Source of the DNA: Rallus limicola
Taxonomy: Eukaryota > Chordata > Aves > Gruiformes > Rallidae
NCBI GenBank assembly: GCA_022605955.1
Contig: JAKCOZ010000005.1
Coordinates: forward strand, 50,407,762 to 50,471,761
Length of the DNA stretch: 64,000 nucleotides
Direction of reading: 5' to 3'
The position numbers were made by a program, and so were the translations under genes. How positions within the stretch are numbered: position 1 is the stretch's first letter; the number at the start of each line of letters is the position of its first letter. Positions 39,701-51,540 of this stretch are shown one piece after another. Below the pieces are notes generated by a model. The model was not told the DNA's origin and ran no database searches. It saw nothing but the letters and a program-made list of their open reading frames with translations.

Positions 39701-42700
39701 TCCTGGGCTGTTCTGTGGAGGAGTCATATCTTTCCAAGCAAGCAATGCTGGCTGAGCGAAGCCATCCTGCAAGCAACATTTGTCAAATGTAAGAATCTGA
39801 ATGTGTCTGCAAATAAACTGCTTTATGCAGGCACTGTGTTTCCTGAAGCACAGCCCAATGCATAGGCTCTGGCATAGTCTATGTAGGCTTGGCCATAAGC
39901 TCCAGAAGGCCTATGCCATTCCCAGTAAGCAGCTCCAACTATACTGGGGAAAACCATCAGTGAAAAATCAAGAGGTTCATCTTCTACAGAGATTTCCTAG
40001 TGCATTTCCAGGAATGACCTGGATTCATTCCGCTGTCCTGCAAGATCCCACAGGCTGAGTTACAACTGCTTGGGCAGGGCTCTGGGGCATGGCAGGACTG
40101 CAGCAGGAATGCCGCGGCTGTCACTTTATCCGGGCAGGAGACATGGTGATGGTGTGATGCGGGCGCAATGTCACGGAGAGGGCTGCCTCTCCCAGCCCTC
40201 CATCATGGGAATGTAACATTACTTCACTTGAACTGCTGCCAGTGAGACAGCAGGGCACCCAGTAGCTCCCTCCACCTAGACAAACCAGTCAGCCCTGAAA
40301 GGAAGGATTGCCACAGCAGGAAAAGAAGCTGTTTTGCCCCAGAAAAGTGATAAAATGAGGAATAGCACCTCCCCTGCAGTGTCCCCCCTTCTACCCTGTG
40401 CAGGGAGTAGGACCCTCCCCATCACGCCCTGAAATTCTGGTCTCCTTAACTATTTCTGTGGGATGAAGACAAAGGACTACTCTGTGGAAGGAAGATAAAG
40501 ATTTCACTGCTAAAGGGGTTTAACAGGTCTTATTATCTGCAGGATGCTATCAGAACCAGCTAGGCCTGTGCTGAAGGTAGGCCCCCGCCTTTGTTTTGCA
40601 TTTGGTTCGGTAATGCCCCCAGCTGCACTGTGTCACTGAGCTGCATTCTTGTGCTGTGATGGATGTAGCTCAGGCTTTGGAGGGAAAGCAGGGGCTTGTA
40701 GCATGGCAGAGTTAAAGGAGCAGCTACTCCTGCATATCATATGTGTGAATAGTTTCCTTCCATTCAAGGCATGAACAAGATGTTTTGATTCAGTGCCGTG
40801 GTATGTTAAGCTGCCCTTGTCGGCAGCTAGAGTACTTCATTAAAAGACTTCAAATCATCTCATCTCAAAACCTTCTGAAAACAGAAAAGGTAAGTTAGAA
40901 TCATTGGTCTCCTTGTCTGGCCAGAGATCTGCTCATGAAGTTAGCTCCTACTTCTATCAAATGTTTTTATAAAAACTTTGCTGGGCTCTGCAAAGTACAT
41001 CCAAGTAGAGAAATGTCTAGGGAATTAAGGTTTCTTACACACCATACCAAGCTCTGTAGGATTTTATAGGGCATTCTCTACAGGTTGACTAATATCAGGG
41101 AAGATGTGGAAGCGCACTGGCAACTAGGAGCAGATATAAACACTACCATAAAAAGAGAAACTAACAGCCCCAGATGAAAAGGAGAGTGAATGGCTTTCCT
41201 GTGAGTGTGTGTTTATTGATAAGCTCTGCCTACAGACTTAAAACTATTAAAACCATGTTTGCTTACACTTCACAAGAGAGGCAAAACCTTTAATGAGACC
41301 AATCAGAAAGCAGCTCTCTGTTTTTACAGTGGTCCATCTTTCCTCTGATGGTGAAGGTGAACTTAATAGAATAGAAAGCATAGGAGATTTCAGAGCATGA
41401 GAATAAATCATTCTGGTGGGGCTCTGCACAGACTTCATCAGCTTGAGTCATATTTAAACATGAAAAGCACAGTGGACTCTTTTTTTTTTCCAATTGTCAA
41501 ACTGAAATTTCCCAGATCCTGTGCTAATGAGTTTCATCCAGCTACCACCATTTTTTTTGGTCACTTGGCCAATGTACATAGGAAACGTAATTTTGCCAGA
41601 TCCACATAACTCTGCTGGTACAAGTATAAAATATTTGCTAAAATATTTTATTAGTCCAATATTTTGCCTGTTGCTAAAAGCAATTAGCATTTCATAGGAG
41701 TAACACAGTGTTTGAAAATAAGCTTTCAACCAAAGTCAGAACGTGACTAGAATGATGCCCAAAAGAGACAGCAAAAGCGGGCAGCTGTGGTTGATAGCTG
41801 AATTTGTCTCTCCTGGACCCACTCCCTACCTAAAATAGAGCTGCAAGTGGCAGGGTGAAAAAGGCAGCTGGAGAAAAGGTAATAGCACCCGCCAGATGAC
41901 CAGAGATTCTGTCCATTTTTCTTCTACCCAATAGCTCTTCTTAGAAGTACAAGTCTCAGGAGTTTTAGTATAATGATCACCTGGAGGGTAAGTGTAATGT
42001 CCTGTCCTGTCCCTGTTTGCTTGTCTTAGGCAGGAATGTTCTCTCTCAGGTTTTACGTGACAGAATGGGTTTCCAATGTGTGTTTTACTTCCTGCATGAA
42101 TTCCCATGGTGTTCTGGTGTATGATTATTGAGGTGATGGTGTGACTTTAAGGACTCTCTCTGATAATTATAAATCACTATCTTTTTCCAGGACTGATGGG
42201 ACTCTGTTCTCACAAAGTCAGTATGTGAAGGGAATAATTTATAGCAATTGTTGTTGTTTATGTCCTAGCTCCTGGACTAAACCAGAATTGCTTATCATAC
42301 TTACAGGCTGGGCAAAAGTGAGTTAGAGATTCATAGCCAAGCAGAGCATTAAAGACTGGTCAAATCCCCTGTGATTCTCAACAGTTTTATCTCCTGGGAC
42401 TCCCAGCAATTTTATCTTTTGGGATATACTGCTTTTACTTGTGATTCAGTCTTTTTGAGTGCTGTAAATAGCTGCACAGACACCCAGATAAAATATCCCA
42501 GGGTGTCACTGTCCATCTGGATGTTCTGGATTTTAAGGTCTTGAAGGGCATGTTGCAAGTGAAGTGCTCTCACTTGCTTGCCAGCTTACCAGCTTCAGAA
42601 AGCTTAGTAGGAAGTACTAGTAACTACTCTGCTGTCATTTGCTTATCCATTATACTGATAAGGTATGTTGCAGCTTTTTCACTCAATTTCACCCAAAGAA

Positions 42701-45700
42701 ACACCTTCAACTATGTAAGAAGCTAGTCCTTGAAAGTGAAGGCAAAGCTACCTTCCTCTCAGAGCCAGGGGCTCCTACCATCCTCCCTGTTAGATACCTG
42801 TGAACTCAGCTTTTATCATGACTTGCCTAGAAGCAGAGGCAGGTGGGTGCCTATTGCAGATAAGGCCCATAAAGCTTACAAAAAATAACTTTCCCACATT
42901 CCTTCTCTTCTGATTCACTCTCCCAAGAATCCAGGCTTCTCCCAGAGCAGATTGCCTGTTCCACTGCCAAAGCTCAACCCTGCTCAGATTTAGAAATGAA
43001 TCAGATGAATACATTTATTAAAAATGATTTGTTATGCCCTTGTAGGTTTGAGACACAATTTCTCTGGCCACAGAGCCAGTATTGCTTGAGGAGCAGCGGC
43101 TATGCCCTCAAGCTCTCTTAAGGTACCACCTGTAGAGGTAGGAAGGGAAGTTGACTACTCTTTGACATCTCTCTGACAGATTCATTAAAGGAGGAGGCTA
43201 ATTCATGGTGCCTTTGGTAGAGAACACATTGGCCCCAAGAATAGATCTTAAGGTACAAAGGAGAGCAGAAAGTATGATGCAAAAAGCCCAAAGCAACTGA
43301 AACAGGCTGCATATAATTGGCACTTACCATTACACATTAGAAACAGACTTTTCAGACCAAACTACTCTTCAAAACCACTACTTAAAAATACCCAAATCAA
43401 TACATTTTTGTCTTTCTATATAAATATAAAAATATATAGGCATACATATAGATAGGGAGTTCATAATGAAGATCTTACAGTCTAGGAAGAGTTTTATTTC
43501 TCTTTCCTCCACTGAAAAAAATTCAGTGCAAAACTAAGAGCCCAGATGCAACAGTATTAATGGGGTGATGTTACCTGGGCCGTCCCTGTGGCATGCTGGG
43601 CACAGCCCCTCTCAAACCAGGAATGCAGCAAAACCCCTGTGTTTTTTTCCACAATCTTTTATGGGAGCTTTTATATAAATATCTGCCTTTGGAAACAGTT
43701 TTTCAGTTTGAGAGAAAACTCCCTGGGCAACTTGTTTGGGTGTAAATCACCACAGAGGAAAGCACCTTTTAATCTTTTGAATTTCTTAATGTGTATGTAA
43801 TACAAGAGATATGGGATAAAGGTGACAGAAAATTATTATGGGAAAATATTTTATATCAAAGATAAAGATAGCAGTTCCCTCAATTTAAGATAAAAATCTT
43901 TTTTGTCAATAAACAATGATGGTAGCAAAATAGTATTTGGCACAGCTCACTTTCTCTTGTTTTTGTGTGGTGAAGGGCAGTTCTTTTAAAATTTGAGAGA
44001 ATTTCTGGATACAGACTGTGGGTTTACAAAAGCGTAAAAGCTTATTTACAGATAAATTAATCCACTGAGTCAGAGAAATAAATAAATTCTTATAGTTCTG
44101 TTCACATCAATAGACTATAAACTTGGATCTCATTCCAAAACCAGTCAGATTTCCAAAGAATTCAAATGTTATCTCCTTTTTTCAGTTCATTGGTTTTCAC
44201 CTCTTTTTTGAACATCTTTCTCTAGTAGATGTTTATCTTGCCCCAGCGTTTTCTGAAGTTGCTCTTTGATAACTGTCTTTTAAAAAATAAACCTGTGAGC
44301 TTAATCTTTATTGTTTGAAATTAGAAATAATTGGATATGTAAGACTGAAAAACATTGGAATTTTAAGTGCATCTTATGTTATAGGAGAAAAAATGGAAGA
44401 AGACAAACTTAACACATATTACTGGAAAAAAAATCGAAACTTTGTGTGTGCTTTTAAGATTACTCAGTGCTCATTTTGCCTCTACATTCCTTCTAGCCAG
44501 TGCTGGGGCACCAAAACCTAACAAACCAGCCAGCCTGCCTAATGGATTAGAAGAAAATGGAGTTTAGTTAAGGAAAGACAGTTCGATTTATGTTTCACAG
44601 AGGCTAGTATAAACGACAGGGAGAAACCATTTGTTAAAAGGCTCATTACTGCAGTTCTGAATTTCTTTTTGATTACAGACTCAAAAAGAAAGAAGGTAAC
44701 TACACTGCAGATTGTCCATGTAGGAACTGGAGAATGAATTGAGATGGGTGGAGTTGTTTGAAAGCACTAAGAGGACCGTTTCTTGGCTTTGATTATCAAC
44801 CCTACGGCTGATTCATAACATTGCCAAACATTCAGAGTCTCTCAGTCATAAGAAAATAGTGATATCTTATGGAAATGAGTAATTTAATGGTCTGTTCACA
44901 CACAGGTTAAATATTTTTTAACTTAGTTAAAACAGGATGCATTCTTATTGAAGGCACATGGTAATGTTTTTTCTCAATGAACAGCCGTGCTAGATTCAGG
45001 CTTATGTATAAGGGAGAGTAAATTGTGTTTCTCCCTTTAGCTACCTTAAGGGATCTGCTGAAACCAACAGCCATGTACCAATACACAGCTAGTATAACGA
45101 AAAGGAAGACCCCAGGGCTTCAGTCACAATCTTTCAGATCTAATGCAAGTAGGAGGATCTGATTCTTCTCTCAGGTGGCTTCTTTAGAGTCACTTAAATC
45201 TCTGCAAGAGGAGTACAATCTAGTGGCTTTTCCCCTTTTAGAGAATGGCATTGACTACTTTGATTTGTGGAGCTATGGAGAGTTTGAGTGCAGGAGGACA
45301 GAATGGGAGGCACCTGTAGACCCCACTCAGTCCATCCATAGGTTTTTCTGCACATCCTTGCAAAAAGTATTTTAAAGCCAATGGTGTTTTACTACTGATG
45401 CTCTCTTGCACCCTGCCTCATCGCACAGCCCTCGTGAGGACTCTGCTTTCCATCTGTGAGCTGCACCTCATCGTTTGCAACAGAGAGATGCTTTCTCTCT
45501 CCTAAGGAAGGTGTGTTTGTGTTCCTTGCCCCACCACCATATACAGTTTACAGTCAAAAGCCAGAAAAGGGGAATGATTGCTACTATGAAATTATCCTGT
45601 TTACTGCATTCCCAAAGTCCTTCATGAACTGAGATGTCAGTAACATTTTAGCACTGACTGAAATATTTGCTTTATATAGTGCTCTTGGGGTGAGTTTTGA

Positions 45701-48464
45701 CAGCATTCTGCAACTATACCGAGACCAGAATTTGGTTTTTCTTCACTGCAAATACTTTGAACACTACTTAATCATGCTTTGAACACTCTTACGAGAAAGG
45801 TCTGTCCCCAGTTCACCAAAAGGGAATAAAGGAAACAGAAAAGCACCAGGCTGATCATTGAAGAAGGCAAACAGCCAGAAATACCGTGTTTTCAGAGAAA
45901 TCAAGTGTTTGACAGCTTTCCATGCAGGGCTTGGTGCAACTACTCACAGATGAGAAAAGAGAAAAGACAAACCCCCATGTAGACCAGGGTAAATCCCACT
46001 TTCAGGGGCTACTGAATGAAAAACAGATCCTTCTACACCAGCTAAATCTACCATGGTAATACAACCTTGAAAGGTTTTGAAAAGACACAAGGGACAGTGT
46101 CTCTCTCAAGTGTGTAGGACCCAGAACCAACAATTATGAGCAAAGCTCTAGTGAACAGGGCCAGGGCTAAAACGTAGGATCTCCTGGAGAATGTTCTTCT
46201 GCTTTTGGTTTTGGATAGAGAAAAGAGCTGGTTGGTTTTTGAACACAGCTTGGTGCTAAAGCTTGTTCTTGATTTGAATGGGATTTGGAAGGCCCAGTCT
46301 CAGAGGGTCTCTGCATGCGTGTGCAAACTACATGTTGGTGTGGGAATATCAACTCCAGCTGGAACCGCTGTTAAAAATTTCTGTTCTGGTAGGTACAAGA
46401 AGGTACAAGAAGTCACTGAGGGTTTTGTTATTGTTATCACTTGGACACATGTGGATATCATGCCTGACCCTGCACACCTCTGAAGAGGGGAAGGTCACTG
46501 ACACTTCACAGCTGAAATGGTATCTGAACCATTTCTTGTGAAGTTTAAGCTCTCGGCGCTGAGCAGTGCCAGCTCAGGGATACTGGAAAACACATTTTTC
46601 ATGCATGTGTTTTTTATTAAATGCAGCTGTCAAAAACGAGGGGGGCTCATGTTCCTGAAAAGGTGCAGCAGAGAGAAGACAAATGGTTGGAGTAAGGCAT
46701 TAACAGGAATGTGCCTCCTCTGCCTGGTCAAAAATCACTTCTGTAAGAGCCTTCAGGGGAAGCTTTAAACCAACTGCCTGGGGGCTAGTAGCTGCCTAGC
46801 TGTGGGATTTCAGCTAATGCCGTGCAGACCCAGCCAGCTCCCCAGGGAAGCCAGTACTTGCTGCACAAACCGCTCCTGTCCATCCCCAGCTCGTCTGGGC
46901 AGACACAGGCTCTGCAAGAACTGCGCCTTCCCAGTGCTGCATAGGCACATCTGGAGAGAGTCTGCCTTTACCTAAGCCTCCCTCTCCCCGCCATGCTGCA
47001 GAGAGTGTTTCCCAGGAGCGCTGGCAGTGAATTTACACCATCTACTGCAATCTGACAGTGCCCACCTCTAATACTTTTGGTGCAGTAAAATTACGGAGGT
47101 GAAAAACACCAAAGGCAAAGCAAGTGTTTATTTGCTTTATGATAATTTTCCTCTTATTCAATAGATAATAGATTCAGATGTTGTACTCTGATCTAAATAT
47201 GTGTTCAGAAAGGGTTCAGTGGGATTTATAGCAGTGCAATGGAAGTATCTGGCTTGCAATCTTCAGATGACAACATCTGTTAACAGGCTTACTTATTTCT
47301 CTGGGTTTTCTATCAAGTTCCTATTCAACAAGCATAATAGTCTTAAGTACGATGCAGTTCTGTGGCAACAGAGTACCACATAAATTAAGCTAACTCTGGG
47401 TAATATCACCAAAAAATATGTGTTTATAGCTTCATGCCAGTTTCTGACTAATGCTTTTGTTTGTTGCTATAGCAAACCACACATGAATCTGATAGCCAAA
47501 AGCGTGTTTATTACTAACCTTAGCTCTCTGGGGATTGAAAATATGGAATAAAAAAAAAAAAAAAGAGCAACCACAACACACAATGTGAGGAGAACATGAT
47601 AGGAAACACCTTTTTTGGCATGAATTACTGTGAACATTACAGTGAACATCATGAGTGGAAAACATCAGGAAATGGGAACTGTGGGAATAACCGGCTTTAA
47701 CCCACAATGATTCAAGTACAACTTTTCTTTTGCATTGCAAAGTTGTGTGTGCAGGACTAGAGTGCATTGCAGGAAGTCCTGGCTGCGTATTAAAGGATGG
47801 AAATAAGACTCTGAAGTCTGGAGAAGCTTCAGATCACACTTTAAAACATGCAAAACACTTTACTCGAGATCATCTTTACACTCTGCCTTGACACCTAGGA
47901 CACTGGTATTCACTTAACTAATTTTGATTGCAATTTATACTTTGGTAGTTTCCAAAAGCCTGTCCCAAGACTAACACCTCATTATGCTGTGCAAATACAC
48001 AGTGGAGAACAATGCTGGCCCCAAGGATCTTACTGACAAATTAAGGGGAGAGCCAGAGGGAGAGGGTGAACAGATGGACAGCGGGAGGCAGAGAGGTGAT
48101 GTGACCGCACCACCCACCAAATCAGAGGTTGACTCCAGGCGTCCTGCACCCCACTTCACTTGACTGATTGCAGTTGCCAAATACGTTACTGAGGGAAGAA
48201 GAATACATTGTGCACCCTGCAGAGGAGGGAAAAATCAATACAGCTAAAGTGATGCCTAAACTAGGATGGCTTGTAACAAAGCTACATCATGTCAGGCACG
48301 ATTTCTGTCAGTGTTGCCTTGTTATACTTAATAACCTCTTTACTTCATGGGTAAAAAAGAAAAAAAAGTAGTATTGCTGTATAGTGCATAGATATAGATC
48401 AGTTTCTAACACCGTTTTCTGTTAATATTCATTACTCTGGCTCTAGACTGCACATTACATCCCT
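33787..48464. other. Upstream region, probably AHNAK2 intron 1 and/or 5' flank
   Basis: No exon with credible splice sites and homology was found. The missing first AHNAK2 exon must end in phase 1 and, if conserved with mammals, encode about 20 residues starting MCDC. No such match was seen on the minus strand. A purine-rich stretch lies at about 34.24-34.46 kb. All open frames are short. Confidence 0.55.
47550..47564 (+). repeat. Poly(A) tract
   Basis: Fifteen consecutive A preceded by atatggaat. I see no retrotransposed gene upstream of it, so it is listed only as a simple repeat. Confidence 0.9.
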
Positions 48465-48630
48465 ATCCTGGAGCAGGTTGTCCAGGGAGGTGGTGGATGC
48501 CCTCTCCTTGGAGGTGTTTAAGGCTGGGTTGGATGGGGTCTTGAGCAGCTTGGTCTAGTGAAGGGTGTCCCTGCCCATGGCAGGGGGTTGGAACTTGATG
48601 ATATTTACAGTCTATTTATTCTATGATTCT
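48465..48630 (+). mobile_element. CR1 LINE 3' end
   Basis: Contains gttgtccagggaggtggtgg, then ggtgtccctgcccatggcag and ggggttggaacttgatga, ending with ttctatgattct. This is the textbook CR1 3' terminus with its short terminal repeat. It is severely 5' truncated (about 165 bp kept). Confidence 0.93.
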
Positions 48631-50209
48631 TACATTTGTGCTATGCACAATTCATGGCAAGCTCTTCCATCATCTATCCCAACTCTCAGCAGAGAGTCTT
48701 GAGGTCATACCCAGCTTTGTAGAGAGGGAGGTCTGACTAAGCTGTAGTGTTCCACGTACTTCCAAGAGCTGTTCATGCAAAACATCTTAATCTGTCAGTA
48801 GGTTAAACAGGACAGTGTCATAAATGTAAGCTCACAAAAATTTGCAGGTCATAGCACAGCGTTAAATCTTGAAGCACTGAGATTTAATTCTGTGGCTACT
48901 CAAGCAAGATTTCCATTGGCCTCAATGAAACCAATATATGGCCTGCCGTATCACGTTCATCTTGTAAATTCAGACTGTGCCATGGGCTGAGATCAGCTTG
49001 GATTCCATCTTGTAAAATCCAGCAGAGCACGCATCACTGTGCACAGTAATCATGCCTGCACCCTTGGAAGAGTAAGTACTTTTAGAAAAAAAGTGAGCAT
49101 TTTTTCAGATTAGCCATTAACCCCATTGATGTATGTATACTGCAAGTGGCATTAACACATCAGTGTTGTATAAAGTCAAAAATAAAGACCAAAAAAAGAT
49201 GCAGGCAGAAGTTTTCCAGCTAGAACAAATATTACTCTGGACTACACAGCAATTGCTGGTGACAGGCAGAAGGCCATATATAACTCTCTCTGCTTTCACA
49301 CGCTTTTTCAGTCCTTCAAAGTTGGCAGATAATGCATCTTATAGAAAATAAAAAAGTTGCCAGGCTTATTTCCTCCACACTGAGAGCCTGAAAACAGTTT
49401 TGGGTACTGAAAGCAGTGTATAAAGACCATTTCATAATAGCTACCTCTTTTCCCCAAATCCAACTGCTCTTCCCTGCAAGTGGTGCAAAAAATAAATCAT
49501 GAGTACAGGTGAAAGATGTTGCCAACTCAGCTCCTGTTCTGAATGACTTTCATCTATGATGGCAGAAGGCACTGCTTACTAGTATCTACTAGAGATGCAC
49601 TTATGCAGACACAATGCTATGAAGTGAGCATCTTTCTCTTTGGGCTCTCAAGGGGCATAGCCACCCCTCTTGTACCCTCTGGGTATCAATCACACAGACA
49701 GCATTGCTTTGTGCATATGGATATGCTGGCTTGGCCACTGCAGCATTTGGCCGTGGTCACCAAGAAAGTCCCTGCAACTGCCCAGAGCACCATGTGAAAG
49801 CTGGTGAGCTCTCCCTGTGTCACAGAAAGTAAGGTAGAAAAGCAAAAAACTGACTCGCAGAAAGTCACAAAGCAAGTTGGCAGCAGAGCCAGCAATAAAT
49901 ACAACCCAGATGTCCTGGATTCCACCTCCTCCCTCCACCATGCTGCCTCTCTTAGCTCAATGCTGGAAGGAAACGTTTTACATTTACTCATCCCTCCTTC
50001 TCCTTTGTCAATAGAAATTAAAGCAGGCATCTGACTGCCTAAGCCTTGAATTCTCTGATGGTTTCCAAGGCCAGCACTGAAGTCAGCCAACATTTCTATT
50101 GAATCCAGCCCTAATGGACAAATAAAAGTTATTTCTTTGACAACTGGCCTATCATAGCAAAACTCACCTAAACACACATCACTTTTATATAGATACAGAT
50201 TATATATAC
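48631..50209. other. Non-coding DNA between two CR1 copies
   Basis: No gene or repeat recognised. The longest open frame, 163 codons on the minus strand at 49686-50177, has no recognisable domain and partly looks like chance. Confidence 0.6.
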
Positions 50210-51540
50210 CACAGAATCACAGAATGACTAGGTTGGAAAAGACCTTTAAGATCACCTGTCCTCTACTAAACCAACCTCTAAGTACCTCATTTGGTGTAGA
50301 TGCACTTCAGCTGGGATATTGATCTTGTTACACTCCTAAGGGGAGTCTTGCCTCCCAAGTGACAGCTAGTTAAGTTACCTAGCCCATCAGTAATAACTGC
50401 ATCTCTACTCAGAGCTAAAATACTATCCCCCTAGTCTACTAAGGTGGCAGACCAGAGGTTGTTGCCAGCACACCATCCCTCAGTAACTGGAGTGCCATTC
50501 CCAGGCTCTTTTCCATCAAGCCTGGCACTGTCCCCCTCCCCACTGACATCTAGTTTAAAGCTCTATTAATGAGTCCTGACAGCTTCTTTGACAGTAACCT
50601 TCTGTCCCTTGGGGATAAGTGCTCCCCATCCCTAGACAGCAAGCCTGGTGATGTGTGGGCCAAACTGCTGTCAAAGAAACCAAAGTTTTGCTCCACTCAC
50701 CACGTTCAGAGCCAGGTATTCATTTCTTGGCTCTTCTCATTCCACCCCTCCCCATTCCCTGTAGTAGGAATGATGGAGGAAAGCACTACCTGTGCCCCAG
50801 ATTCTTGCACTGTATGTCCCAGGGCCCTGAAATCCTTTCTAATTGTCTTCAGTTTTCTTTTATGGATTTCATTACTACCTACTGGGAAAATTAAAAGTGG
50901 ATAATAATCCATGGGCCTGACCAAGGTTGGAAGTCTGTTTGTGAAATCTCTGAGGCTCCCTGAAGGCAGCAGACATCCCTATGTAATGGGTCCAGCCTAC
51001 AGGTCGTCTGCTCAGTTCCTTCCAGAAGGGAGTCCCCTAAGACAATGACCTGACTTTTCTTCTTAACAGAGGCCGTTTTTGATGGTCTGCTTAGGGAGTC
51101 TTGTCCTAAGGAACACTACCTCAGCCATCTCAGCCTGATCACTTTCCAGTAGGGCCTCGTATCTATTACTAAGGGGAATCTGGGGAGGAAAGGCAGGCGT
51201 GGAAGGCGTTCCTCTTCTGCCCTTGCCATGAACCTGTCTCCATGTATCCCTTTCATTTAGACTGTCCTGCCTGGGGCAGGATACAGGGTCGCTTTGAACC
51301 TGGATGCTACCTGCTGGGTGCTCATGTTTCCACTGCTTTGAGGACAAAGCCAGGCTCCACTGGTCTATCTCCATCTCAGCCTCCCTAATGCTCATGAGTC
51401 TTTCTATTTTGTCTTTGAGCACACTCGCCTCATCTTGTGGCTGTGCTGCTCAGCTCAGATCCCCTATCTGATTACAGAGCACACAGCCCTGGTCAGAGCT
51501 ACCTCCTGCTACCAGCAGGCTGTGTACTGTTATTAAAAAG
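50210..51540 (-). mobile_element. CR1 LINE with decayed ORF1 joined to the 3' end (most of ORF2 missing)
   Basis: The plus-strand start ccacagaatcacagaatgac is the CR1 3' terminus reversed. On the minus strand, upstream of this, a broken ORF1 can be read: SIREAEMEIDQWSLAL and PLSNRYEALLESD (about 51.4-51.1 kb), VIVLGDSLLEGTEQTTCR and RDVCCLQGA (about 51.05-50.93 kb), YYPLLIFPVGSNEI and FRALG..VQESGAQVVLSSI (about 50.92-50.72 kb), and a remnant ending SGLINRAL near 50.55 kb. Then a stretch resembling the beginning of ORF2 (QLKCIYT near 50.30 kb) runs within about 40 nt into the 3' terminus. The GDSLLEGTE block is the SGNH/esterase-like part of CR1 ORF1. Frames are interrupted, so it is inactive. 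Confidence 0.85.
50530..51470 (-). pseudogene. CR1 ORF1 protein remnant (SGNH/esterase-like)
   Basis: This is the coding relic inside the CR1 copy above. It consists of at least three stretches in shifting frames, separated by stops or frameshifts. It preserves the coiled-coil-like start (SIREAEMEID), the VIVLGDSLLEG motif of the SGNH hydrolase-like domain, and SGAQVVLSSIIPT. ORF1 proteins of CR1 bind nucleic acid during retrotransposition. This copy cannot make a full protein. Confidence 0.8.

Noticed and set aside
43325..43340. Possible very short first exon, ATGTGTAATG followed by gtaagt, on the minus strand
   Set aside because: The donor is excellent and the phase fits, but it would encode only three residues, in AT-rich DNA without other support.
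49686..50177. 163-codon minus-strand frame containing FHMVL
   Set aside because: The five-residue resemblance to the AHNAK2 start lacks the preceding MCDC. The rest matches nothing I know.
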